From NCBI GenBank assembly GCA_948567375.1, contig OX419755.1, positions 42,661,001 to 42,725,000 of the forward strand: a DNA stretch of 64,000 nt, read 5' to 3'. The notes beneath the pieces are model-generated. The model saw only the letters and a program-made list of their open reading frames with translations. It was not told the DNA's origin and did not search any database. The stretch comes from Lunularia cruciata (Eukaryota; Streptophyta; Marchantiopsida; Lunulariales; Lunulariaceae). Both the position numbers and the translations under genes were made by a program. Numbering within the stretch: position 1 is the first letter of the stretch; every line of letters begins with the position of its first letter. This document shows positions 1-11,253 of the stretch, piece by piece.

Positions 1-50
1 GAGTTGAAGAGGTATAATAGAAAAGTGTTTGCAACCTCTCTCAAAGTAGT

Positions 51-500
51 GAAGTGAGCTATGGTAAATAAAAGTCCATCTAAGGGATTTATTTGGAGTG
101 TGCACTTGACAGATGCTATCTATACAAAATCCCTTGTGGTAGTATGGTCATTATACAACAAAGATGTCTCTATAACATAAGAATTTCACACAAATGAAGT
201 GAAGTGAGCTATGGAAAATACAGTCCTATCTAAGGGATTTCCTTGGATTGTACCCTTCATAGATGCAAACTATATGAAATCTCTTGTGGTAGTATGGTAG
301 CTATACAATGAAGATGTCTCTTTGTCATAAAAAGTGCACAAAAATGTAATGAAGTGAGCTATGGAAAAAAGAAGCCCACGTAAGGCATTTGCTTGGAGTG
401 TGCACTCAACATATACCAACTATATTAAATAAATCATGGTAGTATGGTGGCTACACAACAAAGATATCTTTATGTCATAAAAAGTGTCATAAATCATATA
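51..500. repeat. Three-copy 150-bp tandem satellite
   Basis: The motif gaagtgagctatgg begins copies at 51, 201 and 351, so the period is exactly 150 bp. Each copy also carries 'tctaaggga', 'tggtagtatggt' and 'aaagatgtctctt' in the same order, with the third copy more diverged. Bases 1-50 may be the tail of a further copy. The length is in the range of plant satellites, but three copies alone do not show a large array. Confidence 0.9.
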
Positions 501-985
501 AGAAGGGGTGTTTTATCTTTATTGCACAAAGGATACTAAACAAGAAAAACAAGAAAAGGTATTTAAAAGTATTTGGGACATCAACTTGGACAACTACACA
601 ATTGGGATGGATGTCCAAGGAAGCTCAAATGCAAAAAAAAACTATCTTGAAACCTCCTTGTAGCCATGAATAACTCTTGTATAGACAAAGAGGATAAAAA
701 AGGAATGTCAAAGCTATAAACACATAATATATAAGATTAGACATAAGAAAACCCAATAGCAATGGAGAAAATGGCTTCTTTTAAAGAGCAAGGAGATAAG
801 AAACATAAAAATAAACATGTAGCTCCATATAACACTAGAACCAAGGAAAAGCATTGAAAAAAAACAAAGAGGAAGAAGAAAAAAATCTTTGGTATATCTA
901 GTTAGAAAAGATCACATAGGTACCTATTGAGAAACATAGGGAGTATAGTAATGCATTAGCAGAAAATGACTCCTAGCTATAGTTC
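501..985. other. No gene seen; A-rich spacer
   Basis: The stretch is A-rich with stops in every frame. I see no motif, repeat or coding signal. Confidence 0.6.
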
Positions 986-1195
986 CTTATTAGAACAATA
1001 CTCATGGAGGAAAAATAGGTAGTCATAAGTGGTATGTGGATAGAGATTCTATAACCATAAATAAAGTATCAGCAGATAAGAGGATTAGCTTCTTATTGAG
1101 ACAATACTCAAGGAGGAAAGATAGGTTCAAATGTGGTATGTGGATAAAGATTCTATAACCATAAGTAAAGTATCAAGGAGAAGAGGATTGGTGTG
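986..1195. repeat. Two-copy ~107-bp tandem duplication
   Basis: The sequence around 'ttattagaacaatactc' (986) recurs as 'ttattgagacaatactc' (1093). Both are followed by 'ggaggaaa', 'tggtatgtggata' and 'gattctataaccata'. The second copy has small differences and loses similarity near 1190. Confidence 0.85.
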
Positions 1196-2477
1196 GAGAG
1201 TGGTAGTGCTTTGACTGCCCCATCTATGCTAGCCTAAGATCAAGGAATGACCACGACAAAAATAATTTAAATGTATGGGACATTGAGTACTCCATTCTCT
1301 TAGCTATTGTTTGGGTTCATATGGTATATTCATCTTGTAAGGTTGAACAATCCTCTCACTAAATCCTGTAACAATCCTCTCCTCTCTCTTAGCATATTGA
1401 TGCATTGAGGGGCATGGAGGAGTAAGATTCATTACAATCAATTTGGAGAAAAAGCTAATAAGGTACACGTGAAAAGATCTTTCTCCTAGTCATATGCTAA
1501 GATAGTTTGTAGGAGAGCATGGACCTACTAAATAACATAAAAATATAAGGATATTTGTAATGAAACACTCCTTTTATTTATCCCAATCCTCCATTCAATT
1601 ATAGCATACACATTGAGATCATTTATCGGTTTCACTCTAGTGTCCTTACAAGAAGAATCTCCTCCACATTAAGTCCTATCCATGCTCATGTCAACTTTAT
1701 TGTACTCAAATCCTTAATTCAACACAACTGTATTCAAGTTCTTTTGCCAAAGCAAGGGGTCTCTATATGCTCAATTTCAACTGACTATACTCAATTTGCA
1801 CCAGCCACCTTCTCTACAACAATGAGTTTCTGCCTATGTTTGGTCCACCCATATGCATCTTTTTTACTCACTTGTGAGTGTACACTAGATGCATTAATGG
1901 TCCATATGAGATGGTCTCCTTTTGGAGGACAAAGGATAGCTATCCATGATGCCATCAAGGATATAAATTTTTTTATGGCACAAGAGAGTGGATACCTTGC
2001 TTGGAGGGTGTGTTTGTATACGTTGTAGACAACACATGTTAGAGTAGACTTATACGTAGTCCGAGATGATTATGGTTACAGATCCTACGCATGATGCAGT
2101 TTTGGAAGGGAGTGACTACTCATCCTCTTGGATGGATGGCAAGTGAAGCAATCGTATGTAAAGTTTCCAAGCATAGGTGTATGCAGCAAGGTCACCTCTT
2201 TGTACCTCTAGCCTTGGATAAGGAGCGATGGACATGAAATTTGATATATTTGTGAGTGAGTGTGCGAGTTATCATATTAGATGTCAAGGGGTACCACTCT
2301 CACTTTCATACTTTATAGTCTACTTTAGACAGCTTGTGTCCATTGCTCTACAAAGAACATTGGTTGGTGTAATCTATAGTAGAGTAATCACACTAGATGA
2401 TGCTTCTTCGGATGCTCCAATCTTTTGTAGACCTTATTACTTGCATAGCTCAAATATCTTAGGTGCGGTAAGATAAA
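1196..2477. other. No gene seen; repeat-derived spacer
   Basis: Only short frames are present and none resembles a known protein. Around 1690-1765 lies a diverged stretch ('gtactcaaatcc', 'gtattcaagttc', 'ccaaagcaaggggt') related to 2815-2875, so part of this interval belongs to the local duplication downstream. Confidence 0.5.
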
Positions 2478-3200
2478 TTTCTCATATCAATACTATTGGG
2501 GCTTAGTCCCATTTTACCTTTTTTGTCTCTTCCTTGTATGGGCTTGATAGGGTCTTCCCATCCTTCATATGTTCTACGTGGTCGCCTCCTTCCACCCAAA
2601 CCTTTTTCTTTCCTTCATTGTACCCAAGTTTCTCGATGCTACTCACCAAGCTCAGAATTTAATGAGGCTTCCTCACCTAAGCGAGTCTTAGATGAGCGTT
2701 CACTACTACGTTCACTACTTAGATGAGCCCGGGGAACACTTGCCATAGCTGTAGCTATTGCCACCGTCGCCTCTTCTCTACTCTATTGCAGTCTGAGTCC
2801 AAGCTCCATTCAACTTGACTGTACTCAAATCAACCTGATTTTATTCAAATTTCTCCACCAAAACCAAGGGTTCGCTTGAAGCTCAAATCCACTTACCTAT
2901 TTCTCATATAGACTCTATTGTGGCTTAACCCCATGTTACCTTTTTGTCTCTCCCTTGTACGGCTTGATGGGTCTTCCCCCTCCTTCGTTTTTCCTACGCG
3001 GTCGCCTTTCTTTCCTATCTATATCCAAATTTGTAATTTACTTTGACTGTACCCAAGTTCATCAATTCTATTCACTAAGCTCAGAATTTGCTCAGATTGC
3101 CTCTACGTAAGCGCGTCGTAGATGAACGAGCGAGCGTTCACCATGGCTCGGGCCGTTCTCATGGTACAACTTGCCTTAGCTCGCCGTAGCAGTCCCATTG
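2478..3200. repeat. ~410-bp tandem duplication containing R1 copies
   Basis: Two diverged halves begin near 2478 and 2888. Each reads in order: 'tttctcatat', an R1 core ('ggcttagtccc' or 'ggcttaacccc', then 'cttgatrgggtcttcc' and 'acgyggtcgcc'), 'acccaagtt', 'aagctcagaattt', 'taagcg', 'gcgttca' and 'acttgcc'. The R1 core is shared with other places in the window, on both strands. Confidence 0.8.
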
Positions 3201-3407
3201 TATCCTAGTGGCGAGTCACGCATGCGTAATTAGCGTGTCTTGCAACCTGTAAGATTTCACGGTCGAAATGCCACTTTGTGAACTTGGGATCTAAAGCCAT
3301 ACTGCACGTGTTTGTGTCGTCATAAGGAGACAGAAACCGGAAATATGTGGTCTATATTTAGCGGACTTCAGGGGCATTTCTAGTTATACTGTTCTTCGTT
3401 ATAACAA

Positions 3408-3600
3408 ATAAAGGCGACCGTGTAAAATGGGAAGACCCCATCAAACAGTACGGATAAAACATTAAGGTATAATGATAAGTTCCATTTTCGTTAAAGAGAT
3501 AATAGCCATCGACTAGGATAACAAGAAGTATAGGAAGATCTCCAAACTTTACAAGGATAAATCATAAAAGGTAAAATGGTGCTAAACCTCAATTAAATTA
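3408..3600 (+). repeat. Dispersed repeat R1, diverged copy
   Basis: It contains 'aaggcgaccgtgta', 'gggaagaccccatcaa' and, further on, 'ggtaaaatggtgctaaacc'. These match, in the opposite orientation, the R1 cores at 2478-3010 and, in the same orientation, the copy at 46345. The middle is diverged or carries an insertion. Confidence 0.65.
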
Positions 3601-4830
3601 ACAGAGTTAAATTAAAAGAGTTCTAACATTGATCCTCTAGTTATCCATGCTGTACCCCACGAGAAGAAGATCCGAATTGTCAATTTGGCACCTTAAATGC
3701 AATAACTTTCATATTGTTTTGAGTAGAGTTCAAATGTTGGAAATAAAATTGATTTATTTTATAAAGAACGTCTGAGAGTTTCAATATTAAATGACAAGGA
3801 TATCGTTTTCGTTCCTTGACATACTTCAGATAGTGGATGTTATAGTTCCATAGTAAATATGGACGAATACAATCCATATAAAAATAATTTATTTTATAAT
3901 CTAATTATACGTAAATTATTTAAAATGTAATAAAAATTAATATTAATTTCTATATTATTATTATTATTTTATTTGATCTTGTAAGTTTTATGATATGTAA
4001 TATTTAATTTTAAATTATTCTGTATACACAATTTTTTTTAACTTAAAAAAATTATGAAACCATGTCTGTACAGTGAATGATATACTTGGTATATAAAAGA
4101 TGGAACAATATAATTTTTTTAATTTTGAGTGTCTATATTTTCTCGTTGCATTAACCATTTAATCATTACAATGTCCTTTTTTTTTAACTGCGATGATTTA
4201 TATCGTGTCTACTCTTCTATATAACAATGATCATTTATTTCTGTAAGTGTCCATTATTATACCGAATCACACTAAACGTTCATTATTAATCAATGTGTTT
4301 ATAAAATTCTTTATTATTTATTTATATTTGAAATAAATCCATGTCAAAATTTGTCAAAATACTGTTAAAAGCTTTTTGTCGACTAGGAATAGCGTTGAAT
4401 TCTAATACCAAATTGGGGTAATATTCAGTGCAGGTAAGGATAAGTACAGTTGATCCATGGCATGGCAAGCGGGTGGATTAAACCTTTTTGCCAAAGGGTT
4501 AATTCAGTTAATTCTTTCTGCGGAAGCTCGAGGATTAACCAATTTGCTAGATATAGAAGTGACGTAAGTCTATCCCTGCACTGTTGTACCAATGATCCAT
4601 ATTACAAGTCTACAATTATCTATGTTCGTGATTGGCGATATATCTCCGTACAATTGCATCAATGATTTATAATACAAATCACATGAACACCTGCATCTGT
4701 TGTGTTTAAGTTTGGAATGGGGAAATATCTAAAAAAAGATTTCAAAGAATCACCAAATTTTGTAATTTTGCTTTGATAACATTCCAAACTTCAAAGTTTT
4801 GTATTGAGAAGGAAGAGAGTGGACCTTTGG
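3601..4830. other. AT-rich spacer without a gene
   Basis: From about 3880 to 4330 the sequence is very AT-rich with homopolymer runs. No coding, RNA or mobile-element signal is visible. Confidence 0.6.
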
Positions 4831-4898
4831 CCTCAATTAGAACAATAAAGGAGGCTAACTCACGCCTCAATTAGAACAATAAAGGAGGCTAACTCACG
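4831..4898. repeat. Perfect 34-bp direct repeat, two copies
   Basis: The unit beginning 'cctcaattagaacaataa' and ending 'gctaactcacg' occurs at 4831-4864 and again, identical, at 4865-4898. The perfect match points to a recent replication-slippage event. Confidence 0.95.
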
Positions 4899-4979
4899 CG
4901 GGAGAGATGATCGATGAGTCCTTTTATTACTACTCTTGAAGTTAGTTATACACACAATAGGTCCAACACTCACATTAAT

Positions 4980-5800
4980 GGAGCAACTTCTCCCCATGTA
5001 TAGGGATGTCCTAGGAAGTTTATTGATTATGTTACTCTTCTAAGCCATCTCCATCAATTAGTGCAAGAATGGATAAATCCATGGGATGAATTGGCAAAAT
5101 TTCATGCCTAGCACTTAGAGATGGGAAAACATAGCATTGACTTGGTGCAAGAGGTGGCCAAGCTTAGGGAAGAAGGAGCAGTCCTAGAAAAGAAGGTGCA
5201 GGGGAGAAAAATCTCAAAGAAGAAGAAGCATGCTGCTAAACCCAACTTGAGGAGTATGTAAAGGCCCAAATTGAAGAAATTGATGCATTGAAGGGAAGAA
5301 TGTCAAAAATAAAGGTTGCACTTGTTGAGGCAAAAGTGCAACATCAAGAGGGCTACAAATGGCTAATGTACAAGTAAAGAAGCTTGCAAAGAACATCAAG
5401 GAGAAAGAAGAAGAGCACAAGAAGGATGGATTGGTTATTTGGGAGGAGAATCTTTGGCTAACATGCAAGAGGTTCAAATGCAACTCAACCTAAAGAAGAC
5501 CACAATATTTGCAAAGATGGAGATGGTGTGAGATCAACTACTAGGAATTGTAGAGGAGGTAGCAAAGTCCTCCTTGGAGAAGTTGAAGCCTCATGATTCA
5601 AGATCCCATGTGCATGCTTTAATAGCAAAGGTGTACATAAATGAGTGTCTATAGCAAGTTTTTGATAGACTACACAAGCATACTTCAAAGAATTTCAAGG
5701 ATTTCACAAAGACACTAATGAACAAGATCACCAAATACAAAGAAAGGATAGAATTATTGAGTAAGGTCTATAAGGGTGAAGGTAGTTCCTCACAATAGAT
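4980..5800 (+). pseudogene. Decayed coiled-coil reading frame
   Basis: Pieces of + strand translation read like a charged, helical protein but are broken by several stops and frame changes. Recognisable runs are 'LVQEVAKLREEGAVLEKKV' (near 5130-5190), 'AQIEEIDALKGRMSKIKVA' (5265-5325) and 'MNKITKYKERIELLSKVYK' (5715-5775). The Glu/Lys/Leu spacing suggests a coiled coil. I recognise no family. It could be a gag-like transposon protein or a dead plant gene. A second decayed coiled-coil frame lies on the - strand at 48.35-49.8 kb. Confidence 0.4.
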
Positions 5801-6812
5801 TTTAAGACAAAGATATTTTAGCCAAAAGGAAATAGGAAGAAATATATTAAGTGTAGAATGCATCTTCTACCTTGAACTATCTTTGGCCTTGGAAAGGTCT
5901 TTCTCTTCAAATACATGCAGCCTTGAAGAAGCCTTTGGCCTAAAATGATTTATAGACATATGATGATTTTTTAGCCAAAGATTATAGGATTGTAATTACA
6001 CCTAAAGTAAAAGACAAGTGAGTAGTTGTGTTGGCAGTAGCCGCAAAGTCACTTTTTAATTGCACTTAGGATAAGATCAGAAGGTAGGATTATTGATGAG
6101 TGAAATAGGTGTAATTAGAAGATTTCCAACACTCCTTAGCCATTGATCATCTTCATTGAGAAGTAGGAAACTATATATATGGGTTGCAATCCAAACAAGA
6201 TATGTTCACTTCTTTCATAATTGAAGTATTGAGCTCAAAGTATTTCTCTAGTCTTTGTGTTGAATTGTTTGCACTTACACCTTTGTTTGTATGCTTGGTC
6301 AAGTAAAGCTGAGGAACCTTTTAATAGATTTAATAGGATTGTATGTTTGAATACTTGCTTAAGCAATTTGCATTATATCAAGGAAGTTACCCTTGACATT
6401 CAATGTGAACGAGTGCTTGGTACTCAAGAAATTTGCACATTCAAGGAAGTTACTCTTGACATTCTAAATAAGCCAGTCAATATGAAGAAAGGTTTTAAGA
6501 ATGATGGAGCATTGAAAGTACCATGGAATAGAGAAGCCAAGTAGACAATTGACCTTGGATTATGTCAGAACTACATCTTGTTGGAAGGGATGTATGTAGT
6601 CAATGGAGTCAAGGTGAAAGAACCTTTGACCTGAAAATTGATCTTCAAGGTGAAATACCTTTGGGTGATGGACTAATCTTTGGTAAAGAGGCTCTTCAAG
6701 GAGAAGAGGACTTTGGCATGAAGTGAACCACCACCATCAAGAGCTTATTAGATTAGATCTCTCATTAGCATGGTTGTTAATTTCTCTTTTTTGTAAGATG
6801 CCACATTGGGTG
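5801..6812. other. Spacer left of the LTR nest
   Basis: No intact gene is seen. A near-duplicate phrase 'caaggaagttacccttgacatt' and 'caaggaagttactcttgacatt' (about 6380 and 6443) marks a ~63-bp local duplication inside an open stretch at 6257-6544 that resembles no protein I know. Confidence 0.45.
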
Positions 6813-7216
6813 TATAACAATATGGAATTTAGCAATGAAGTTAGTTAGGGTTAAAAAACTAAAAAATATGCCAAATTAGCCCAGAATATTTTGGAAATAT
6901 CTAGGAAGCTTCTTGAGAAGCTTTTTTGGCTAGCTTAGCAAGTAGGTAGCTTCTAGAAGGAAACTTTTAGAAGCTTCTAACTAGCTTAGCTTGCATGCCA
7001 AGTAGGCAGTTTCTAGAAGGAAACTTCTTGAAAAGCTTCCCAGTAAACTTGGCTTGCACTCCAAGAAAGTGGCTCAATGATCTCAAGAGCCTTGTATGCT
7101 CTCTATAAATACCAAAGCTAAAGCTCATGCTAGGCATTTGGAGTTTTTCCTCATTCAAGTATCCCAATGTGATCTTCCATTCTCCTATTTTCTCTCCTTG
7201 GTCTTGGTCTTTTACA
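6813..7216 (+). repeat. 5' LTR of element D
   Basis: It runs from TATAACAATATGG (TG-type start mutated to TA, as in the 3' copy) to 'ggtcttttaca'. It matches the reverse complement of the element-B LTRs along its length. It includes several GAAnnTTC dimers (6951-6958, 6970-6977, near 7011) and a TATA box near 7104. Confidence 0.85.
7104..7110 (+). promoter_or_regulatory. TATA box of the D 5' LTR
   Basis: The sequence tataaat sits after the block of repeated GAAnnTTC motifs. The same position in the B LTRs and in the D 3' LTR also reads tataaata, which marks it as the likely core promoter of the family. Confidence 0.6.
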
Positions 7217-7217
7217 T

Positions 7218-7232
7218 TGATGTCAAAGTAAG
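7218..7232 (+). other. Degenerate primer-binding site of D
   Basis: The bases following the 5' LTR (tgatgtcaaagtaag) align with 'tggtatcagagcagg'-type initiator tRNA-Met primer sites but carry several changes. The homologous site in element B is better preserved. Confidence 0.5.
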
Positions 7233-7559
7233 AATAGGATGGATGGAATTTATGGACCACCAAATCCATTTCCTTTGAACCATTAGAATTTTTGTGTTTG
7301 GGTACTACCCAGGCATCATTCACACAAGTCATCACCTCACGTTTTGGGCAAAATTTTCTAAATGCAATCACCTTGTCTGAGGACCCTTGGTACTTCCTAT
7401 TGTAACTTATGGAGAATGGTGGACGTGTTGCACCTATATATTTGTAAATTAGATAAATTGGGAGTCGTGTGATAAAGTAATAGCTATGGTAGCAATGCCT
7501 ACAGTTATCATTTTTATGTAGCAACAAATTGAACACCTTACTTGATTATTGGATGAACA

Positions 7560-8310
7560 AGACCATCAATGACAAGAGCAAGTAGAGAGAGCACTATTTT
7601 GAGATATATTTCCTAGCACTCTTTGTATTATTTTGATGGCAAGAATCTCCTGGGCATAGTGGAGAATTTTGTATTTGACTATGAATATTATTTTGAGGCT
7701 ACACGTCCTCAAGATGAATGGAAACAAATCCTCTTATCTTCAAGCCAATTGGACTAAGCAACAAAGCTATGGTGGTGATTCCAAGTGGAGTGAGATGAAA
7801 GGCAGTTTGTTGCACCAATCTTGACATGGGAAGAATACAAAGGTGCAATAATTAGGGAATTCTAAGCTATAAATGTTACACAAGCTACATGAGATAAGTT
7901 GATAGAGTTGAAACGGATTGGTTCTATAAGAAGCTACATCATGGAATTCCAAAACACCATTATGCAAATTCTAGATATAATGGATGGTGAAGCTTTGGAT
8001 CAATTTTTGAGGGGCTTGAAGTCACAAACGGAAATTAGAAGTGACTATGTGAGAGCCAAAATACTTGGAAGAAGTCATACAACTAGTAGAGTGCTTTCAT
8101 TCCTTGGTTGTGATAACTTGGTCTTGACCTTGACCTTCACAAAACCAACTAGCACATTACACATGTGTAGAGGAGTTGGCATAGATGGAGATTGATGCCA
8201 TCCAACGGAGACCGCTTGGTAAAGTGGATTGGGAAAGATTGTGGCAAAATGGTAGTTGCTTTTATTGTTGCTAGATTGGACATGGCATTGTTGCATGTCC
8301 ACCCAAGAAT
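7560..8310 (+). pseudogene. Element D gag remnant
   Basis: Translated pieces include 'SIRSYIMEFQNTIMQILDI' (7920-7980), typical of the helical core of Ty3/gypsy Gag. A broken CCHC zinc knuckle follows near 8247-8300 ('CFYCC', a stop, then 'GHGIVACP'). Gag forms the particle shell and binds genomic RNA. Stops and frame shifts make it non-functional. The same order, in better shape, is seen in element B at 20043-20890. Confidence 0.7.
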
Positions 8311-8372
8311 GTGTGATCTTGACAAATTGCCCAAATGGAGGTTGTAGAGCAAAATGATCAAGAAAACAAGGA

Positions 8373-8762
8373 ATGTCAATAAGAGATTTTGAGCCACCTA
8401 TTGGGAACTTGATTAGTTCCAATGGGATTGAAGGCTCGACCTATGCAAATGTACTTCATTTGCAAAGTATAATATCTGATTGTGGTAGTAGATTTTTGGT
8501 TGATTTTGGAAGTTCAAAGAATTATATATTTGTGAAATTAGTAAAGGAATTGAGTATTCTTATCAAACTTATAATTGGAAGTAGATTGATGACGACAGAT
8601 GGTAGAAAGGGTTATGCATTCCGTACCTCACATCCTATTACCTTTAAGATTGGGAAAGAGTATTTAGAATGTATGAGGTTTGTAGTGGCACCTTCATACT
8701 ATGATGTCATTTTGGGTTTCTCTTGCCTTGAACTTCATAAAGTTCAATTTGATTTGGATTGA
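8373..8762 (+). pseudogene. Element D aspartic protease region
   Basis: A 129-codon open stretch contains 'RFLVDFGSSKNYI', which aligns with the DSG/DTG active-site loop of retroviral-type proteases, here changed to D-F-G. The end 'YYDVILGFSCLELHKVQFD' matches the flap and dimer segment 'YDVILGMDWL'. This domain would process Gag-Pol. The altered Ser position and the break downstream argue against activity. Confidence 0.75.
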
Positions 8763-8828
8763 CTAAAAATTGAAGTACAACACCAAGGTAGGAATTTTTG
8801 ATTAGGTTGTCTAGCAACTTTGAATGAG

Positions 8829-9440
8829 TGATATACCAATAGTTAGACATATGATCTAGAGATGAAATTCAATTTGGTAATATCTAGGAGGATGTTATAC
8901 ATGATGGACTAAGTAGATCAATCAAAGGTATCACCAAAAGAGTACTTCTACTAATAGGCCAAAAATTGAAACATGCTTGAAGCCTTTAGAATCTATAGCC
9001 ATACATATGATCTAAAGGTAGAATTTGGGTTGGTGATATTTGAAAGGATCGTACACATAATGGATGGAGTAGATCAGGTAGAGGTATCACCAAAAGTGCA
9101 CTTCTACTAATAGGACAAGAACCAAAATAGGCTTGAAAACTTCATAGGCAATTTTGGAGGCCTAAATGGATGAATTAGACTTAAAAAATGTGCAAATTTC
9201 CCCACCCCTTAGTGGAAAGGAGGTTAGCCTTCCATCTACTTTGGTTTTTCTTGCCAAGAGCTTTCCAATAGTACCCCACCCATAGGATTTTGAGATTCCT
9301 ACAAGAAGATTCTCTAAAAGATTCCCTTTGATCAAAGCCTGTTTGATCAACCAGATGGGACCAAAATCAAGTTGTCACCCATCCAAGCAAGTAATCTAAG
9401 GATGGAGCTTGCTGATAGGTCACCTATCCATATACCTAAT
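8829..9440 (+). repeat. Solo LTR C, left part (element-A family)
   Basis: It starts TGATATACCAATAG, matching TGTAATACCAAGG of the element-A LTR, and follows that LTR base by base to position 9440. There element B interrupts it; it resumes at 21574. Joined length is about 750 bp, close to the 738-bp 3' LTR of A, and it also has the internal ~137-bp duplicated unit. No internal domains follow it, so it is a solo LTR sitting in element D between protease and reverse transcriptase. Confidence 0.85.
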
Positions 9441-9865
9441 TGTAAAAGACCAAGACCGAGGAGAGACATAGGAGAATGAAAGCTCACATTGGAACGCTTG
9501 AATGAGGGAAAACTCCAAATGCTTAGCATGAGCTTTGGATTTGGTATTTATAAATAGCATACAAAGACCTTGAGAAGCTTCTCAAGAAGCTTCCTTGAGC
9601 CGCTTTCTTAGAGTGCAAGCCAAGTTAACTAGGAAATTTCTCAAGAAGTTTCCTTCTAGAAGCCGCCTACTTGGCATGCAAGTTAAGCTAGTTAGAAAAG
9701 TCTAGAAGCTTCTTTCTAGAAGCTACCTACTTGGGGTGCAAGTTTACTAGTTAGGAAGCTTTCCAAGAATCTTCCTAGATGCTTCTAGAATATTCTAGGC
9801 TAATTTAGTTTATTCTCTACTTCGTTAGCCTTACTAACTACGTCACTAAACTCCATATTGTTACA
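9441..9865 (-). repeat. 3' LTR of element B
   Basis: It begins TGTAAAAGACC and ends 'atattgttaca' on the + strand, matching 21158-21568 nearly throughout. A perfect TTCnnGAAnnTTC trimer lies at 9783-9795, with further GAAnnTTC dimers between 9565 and 9790. The purine-rich tract read on the - strand just internal to it (9866-9880, complement of tattcctccaccgtt) is the likely polypurine tract. Confidence 0.92.
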
Positions 9866-10014
9866 TATTCCTCCACCGTTGGTGACATCCTAGTCACCAT
9901 TGAAGCTTCAAACTCATGGATGGCCGTTTGTGCATTTTGGAGGTGAGAAAGAGGTTCCCATGTGGCATCATGAAGGGTCTAATCTTTCCTAAGGACCTCG
10001 TACTCCGTATGTTG
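9866..10014 (-). pseudogene. Element B chromodomain, C-terminal half
   Basis: On the - strand this reads through the end of the chromodomain (an EYEV-like start, a decayed 'LWKGYP'-type stretch and 'TWEPLSHLQNAQ'), then a short tail and the polypurine tract. The N-terminal half lies at 16524-16640, across inserted element A. In chromoviruses this domain directs integration toward marked chromatin. Confidence 0.7.
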
Positions 10015-10019
10015 TCGGC
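10015..10019. other. Target-site duplication of element A, left copy (TCGGC)
   Basis: The pentamer tcggc immediately before the 5' LTR is repeated at 16519-16523, immediately after the 3' LTR. A perfect 5-bp duplication is the signature of Ty3/gypsy integrase. Confidence 0.95.
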
Positions 10020-10653
10020 TGTAATACCAAGGGTTAGCCATATGATCTAAAAAATAGACTTGAGAACCTTAGAACCAATAGCTAGACATATGATTTAAAG
10101 GTGAGAATTGGTTTGGTAACATCTGGAAAGATGTTACACATGATGGACTAAACAGATCAGAAAGAGGTATCACCAAAAGAGGACTTCTACTAATAGAGTA
10201 GGAACCGAAATATGCTTGAAATCTTTGAAGGCAATTTTGGAGGCCTAAACGGATGAATTAGGCCTTGAAAATGTGCAGATTCCCCCCCCCCCAACAGAGG
10301 AAAGGCTGGCCTTCCCTCCCCCCTAGTTTTTCTTGTCGAGAGCTTTCCAACGGTACCTTACTCATGTGATTCTGAGATTCCTACAGGAAGATTCCCTAAA
10401 AGATTCCTCCCGGTCAAAGCTCGTTTGACCAACTAGATAGGACCTAGACCAGACAAGTCACCCATCCAAGTAAGTAATCCAAGGGTGGAGCTTGCTGACA
10501 TGTCACTTATCTGTGTCCCTAATCCTATGATGGAGCTTTCTTGGAGGAGATCCTCTTTGTCTATATAATAAAGAGAAGGTGCTCCCTTGGGGCATCGAAT
10601 GTTTGAGTGTGCAATCTGTGTTTTCTCTCTTCTCTTGTCCTCGGAGTATTACA
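10020..10653 (+). repeat. 5' LTR of element A (634 bp)
   Basis: It runs from TGTAATACC to GAGTATTACA. Compared with the 3' LTR it lacks ~104 bp after 'catatgatcta', removing one of two diverged copies of an internal ~137-bp unit. The promoter-like 'ctatataataaagag' lies at 10561 and the transcript leader runs to the primer site. Confidence 0.95.
10562..10568 (+). promoter_or_regulatory. TATA box of the A 5' LTR
   Basis: The sequence tatataa lies about 90 bp before the end of the LTR and is conserved in the A 3' LTR, in C (near 21611) and in E (near 25932), as expected for the family's core promoter. Confidence 0.65.
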
Positions 10654-10654
10654 A

Positions 10655-10669
10655 TGGTATCAGAGCGAG
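10655..10669 (+). other. Primer-binding site of element A (initiator tRNA-Met)
   Basis: One base after the LTR is tggtatcagagcgag. It is complementary to the 3' end of plant initiator tRNA-Met, which primes minus-strand cDNA synthesis. Confidence 0.9.
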
Positions 10670-10706
10670 TGTTCTAGTCCAAGAGAGTGGATCACCCCTC
10701 TTGGAA

Positions 10707-11223
10707 TGGCACGAACTACTGAAACAGAGTAATTTGAGGTGGAGAACATAGAGTAATCGCTAGACTTAGGAAGGACTTTAGAGAGCGGATGGGATGGATG
10801 CGCCGGAGGGACAATTTCCCGTACCTAGCTTTCCATTCTCAAACCCATTCCACATCAAGGTTATGTACATCCAGCGTGAGCAGATGAGAGTATCGCTAGT
10901 TTATCACTTTGGCGCAGAATTCATGGACAGAGTGATGAACTCACAAAACCCGGTGATTCTACCTGTAGTGATATATGACAGAGAGTGGGATTTGACGATC
11001 TACATTCTATTATGATAATATGGATATGAATGTCCCAAATCCTCTCCCTTTCAACACTCAAGTAGAAATCCGTTATGTAGTGAGGCCGAAAGTGATGTTT
11101 AGAGATTTTGTGGTTAGGAATTTTGGTGAGGAGTATTATCAACGAGTGATAGCTTCTGAGGTCCCAATGGTAGTTCTGATAGTTCATGCGCCTTCCAGAG
11201 TGATTATATTGACTCTGTATTGA
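10707..11223 (+). pseudogene. Element A pre-gag reading frame with two related modules
   Basis: An ATG at 10707 opens a frame with two TAA codons where CAA would fit. A frame change near 10794 leads into a 73-codon open stretch and a second, 67-codon stretch from 11020. The two stretches resemble each other: both have a hydrophobic start, then 'FG-E', 'RV', 'P' and a 'VILxVV'-like segment ending in 'LTxY' at equal spacing ('FGAEFMDRV' and 'FGEEYYQRV'). They look like a duplicated ~60-residue module. It is not a standard Ty3/gypsy Gag domain and I cannot name it. The position between primer site and gag suggests an N-terminal Gag extension or a separate leader protein. Confidence 0.55.
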
Positions 11224-11253
11224 AGCAGACGTTAGCAATTGGGTGTTGCAGGA

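Noticed and set aside
51-500. CRISPR-like array
   Set aside because: The repeats are head-to-tail 150-bp units without separate spacers, and the genome is eukaryotic.
6967-7536. A 189-residue - strand protein
   Set aside because: It lies antisense across the D 5' LTR and leader, and its sequence varies with the LTR. No domain is seen.
10655-10670. tRNA gene fragment
   Set aside because: The match is only the 3'-end complement of initiator tRNA-Met beside an LTR, which is a primer-binding site.
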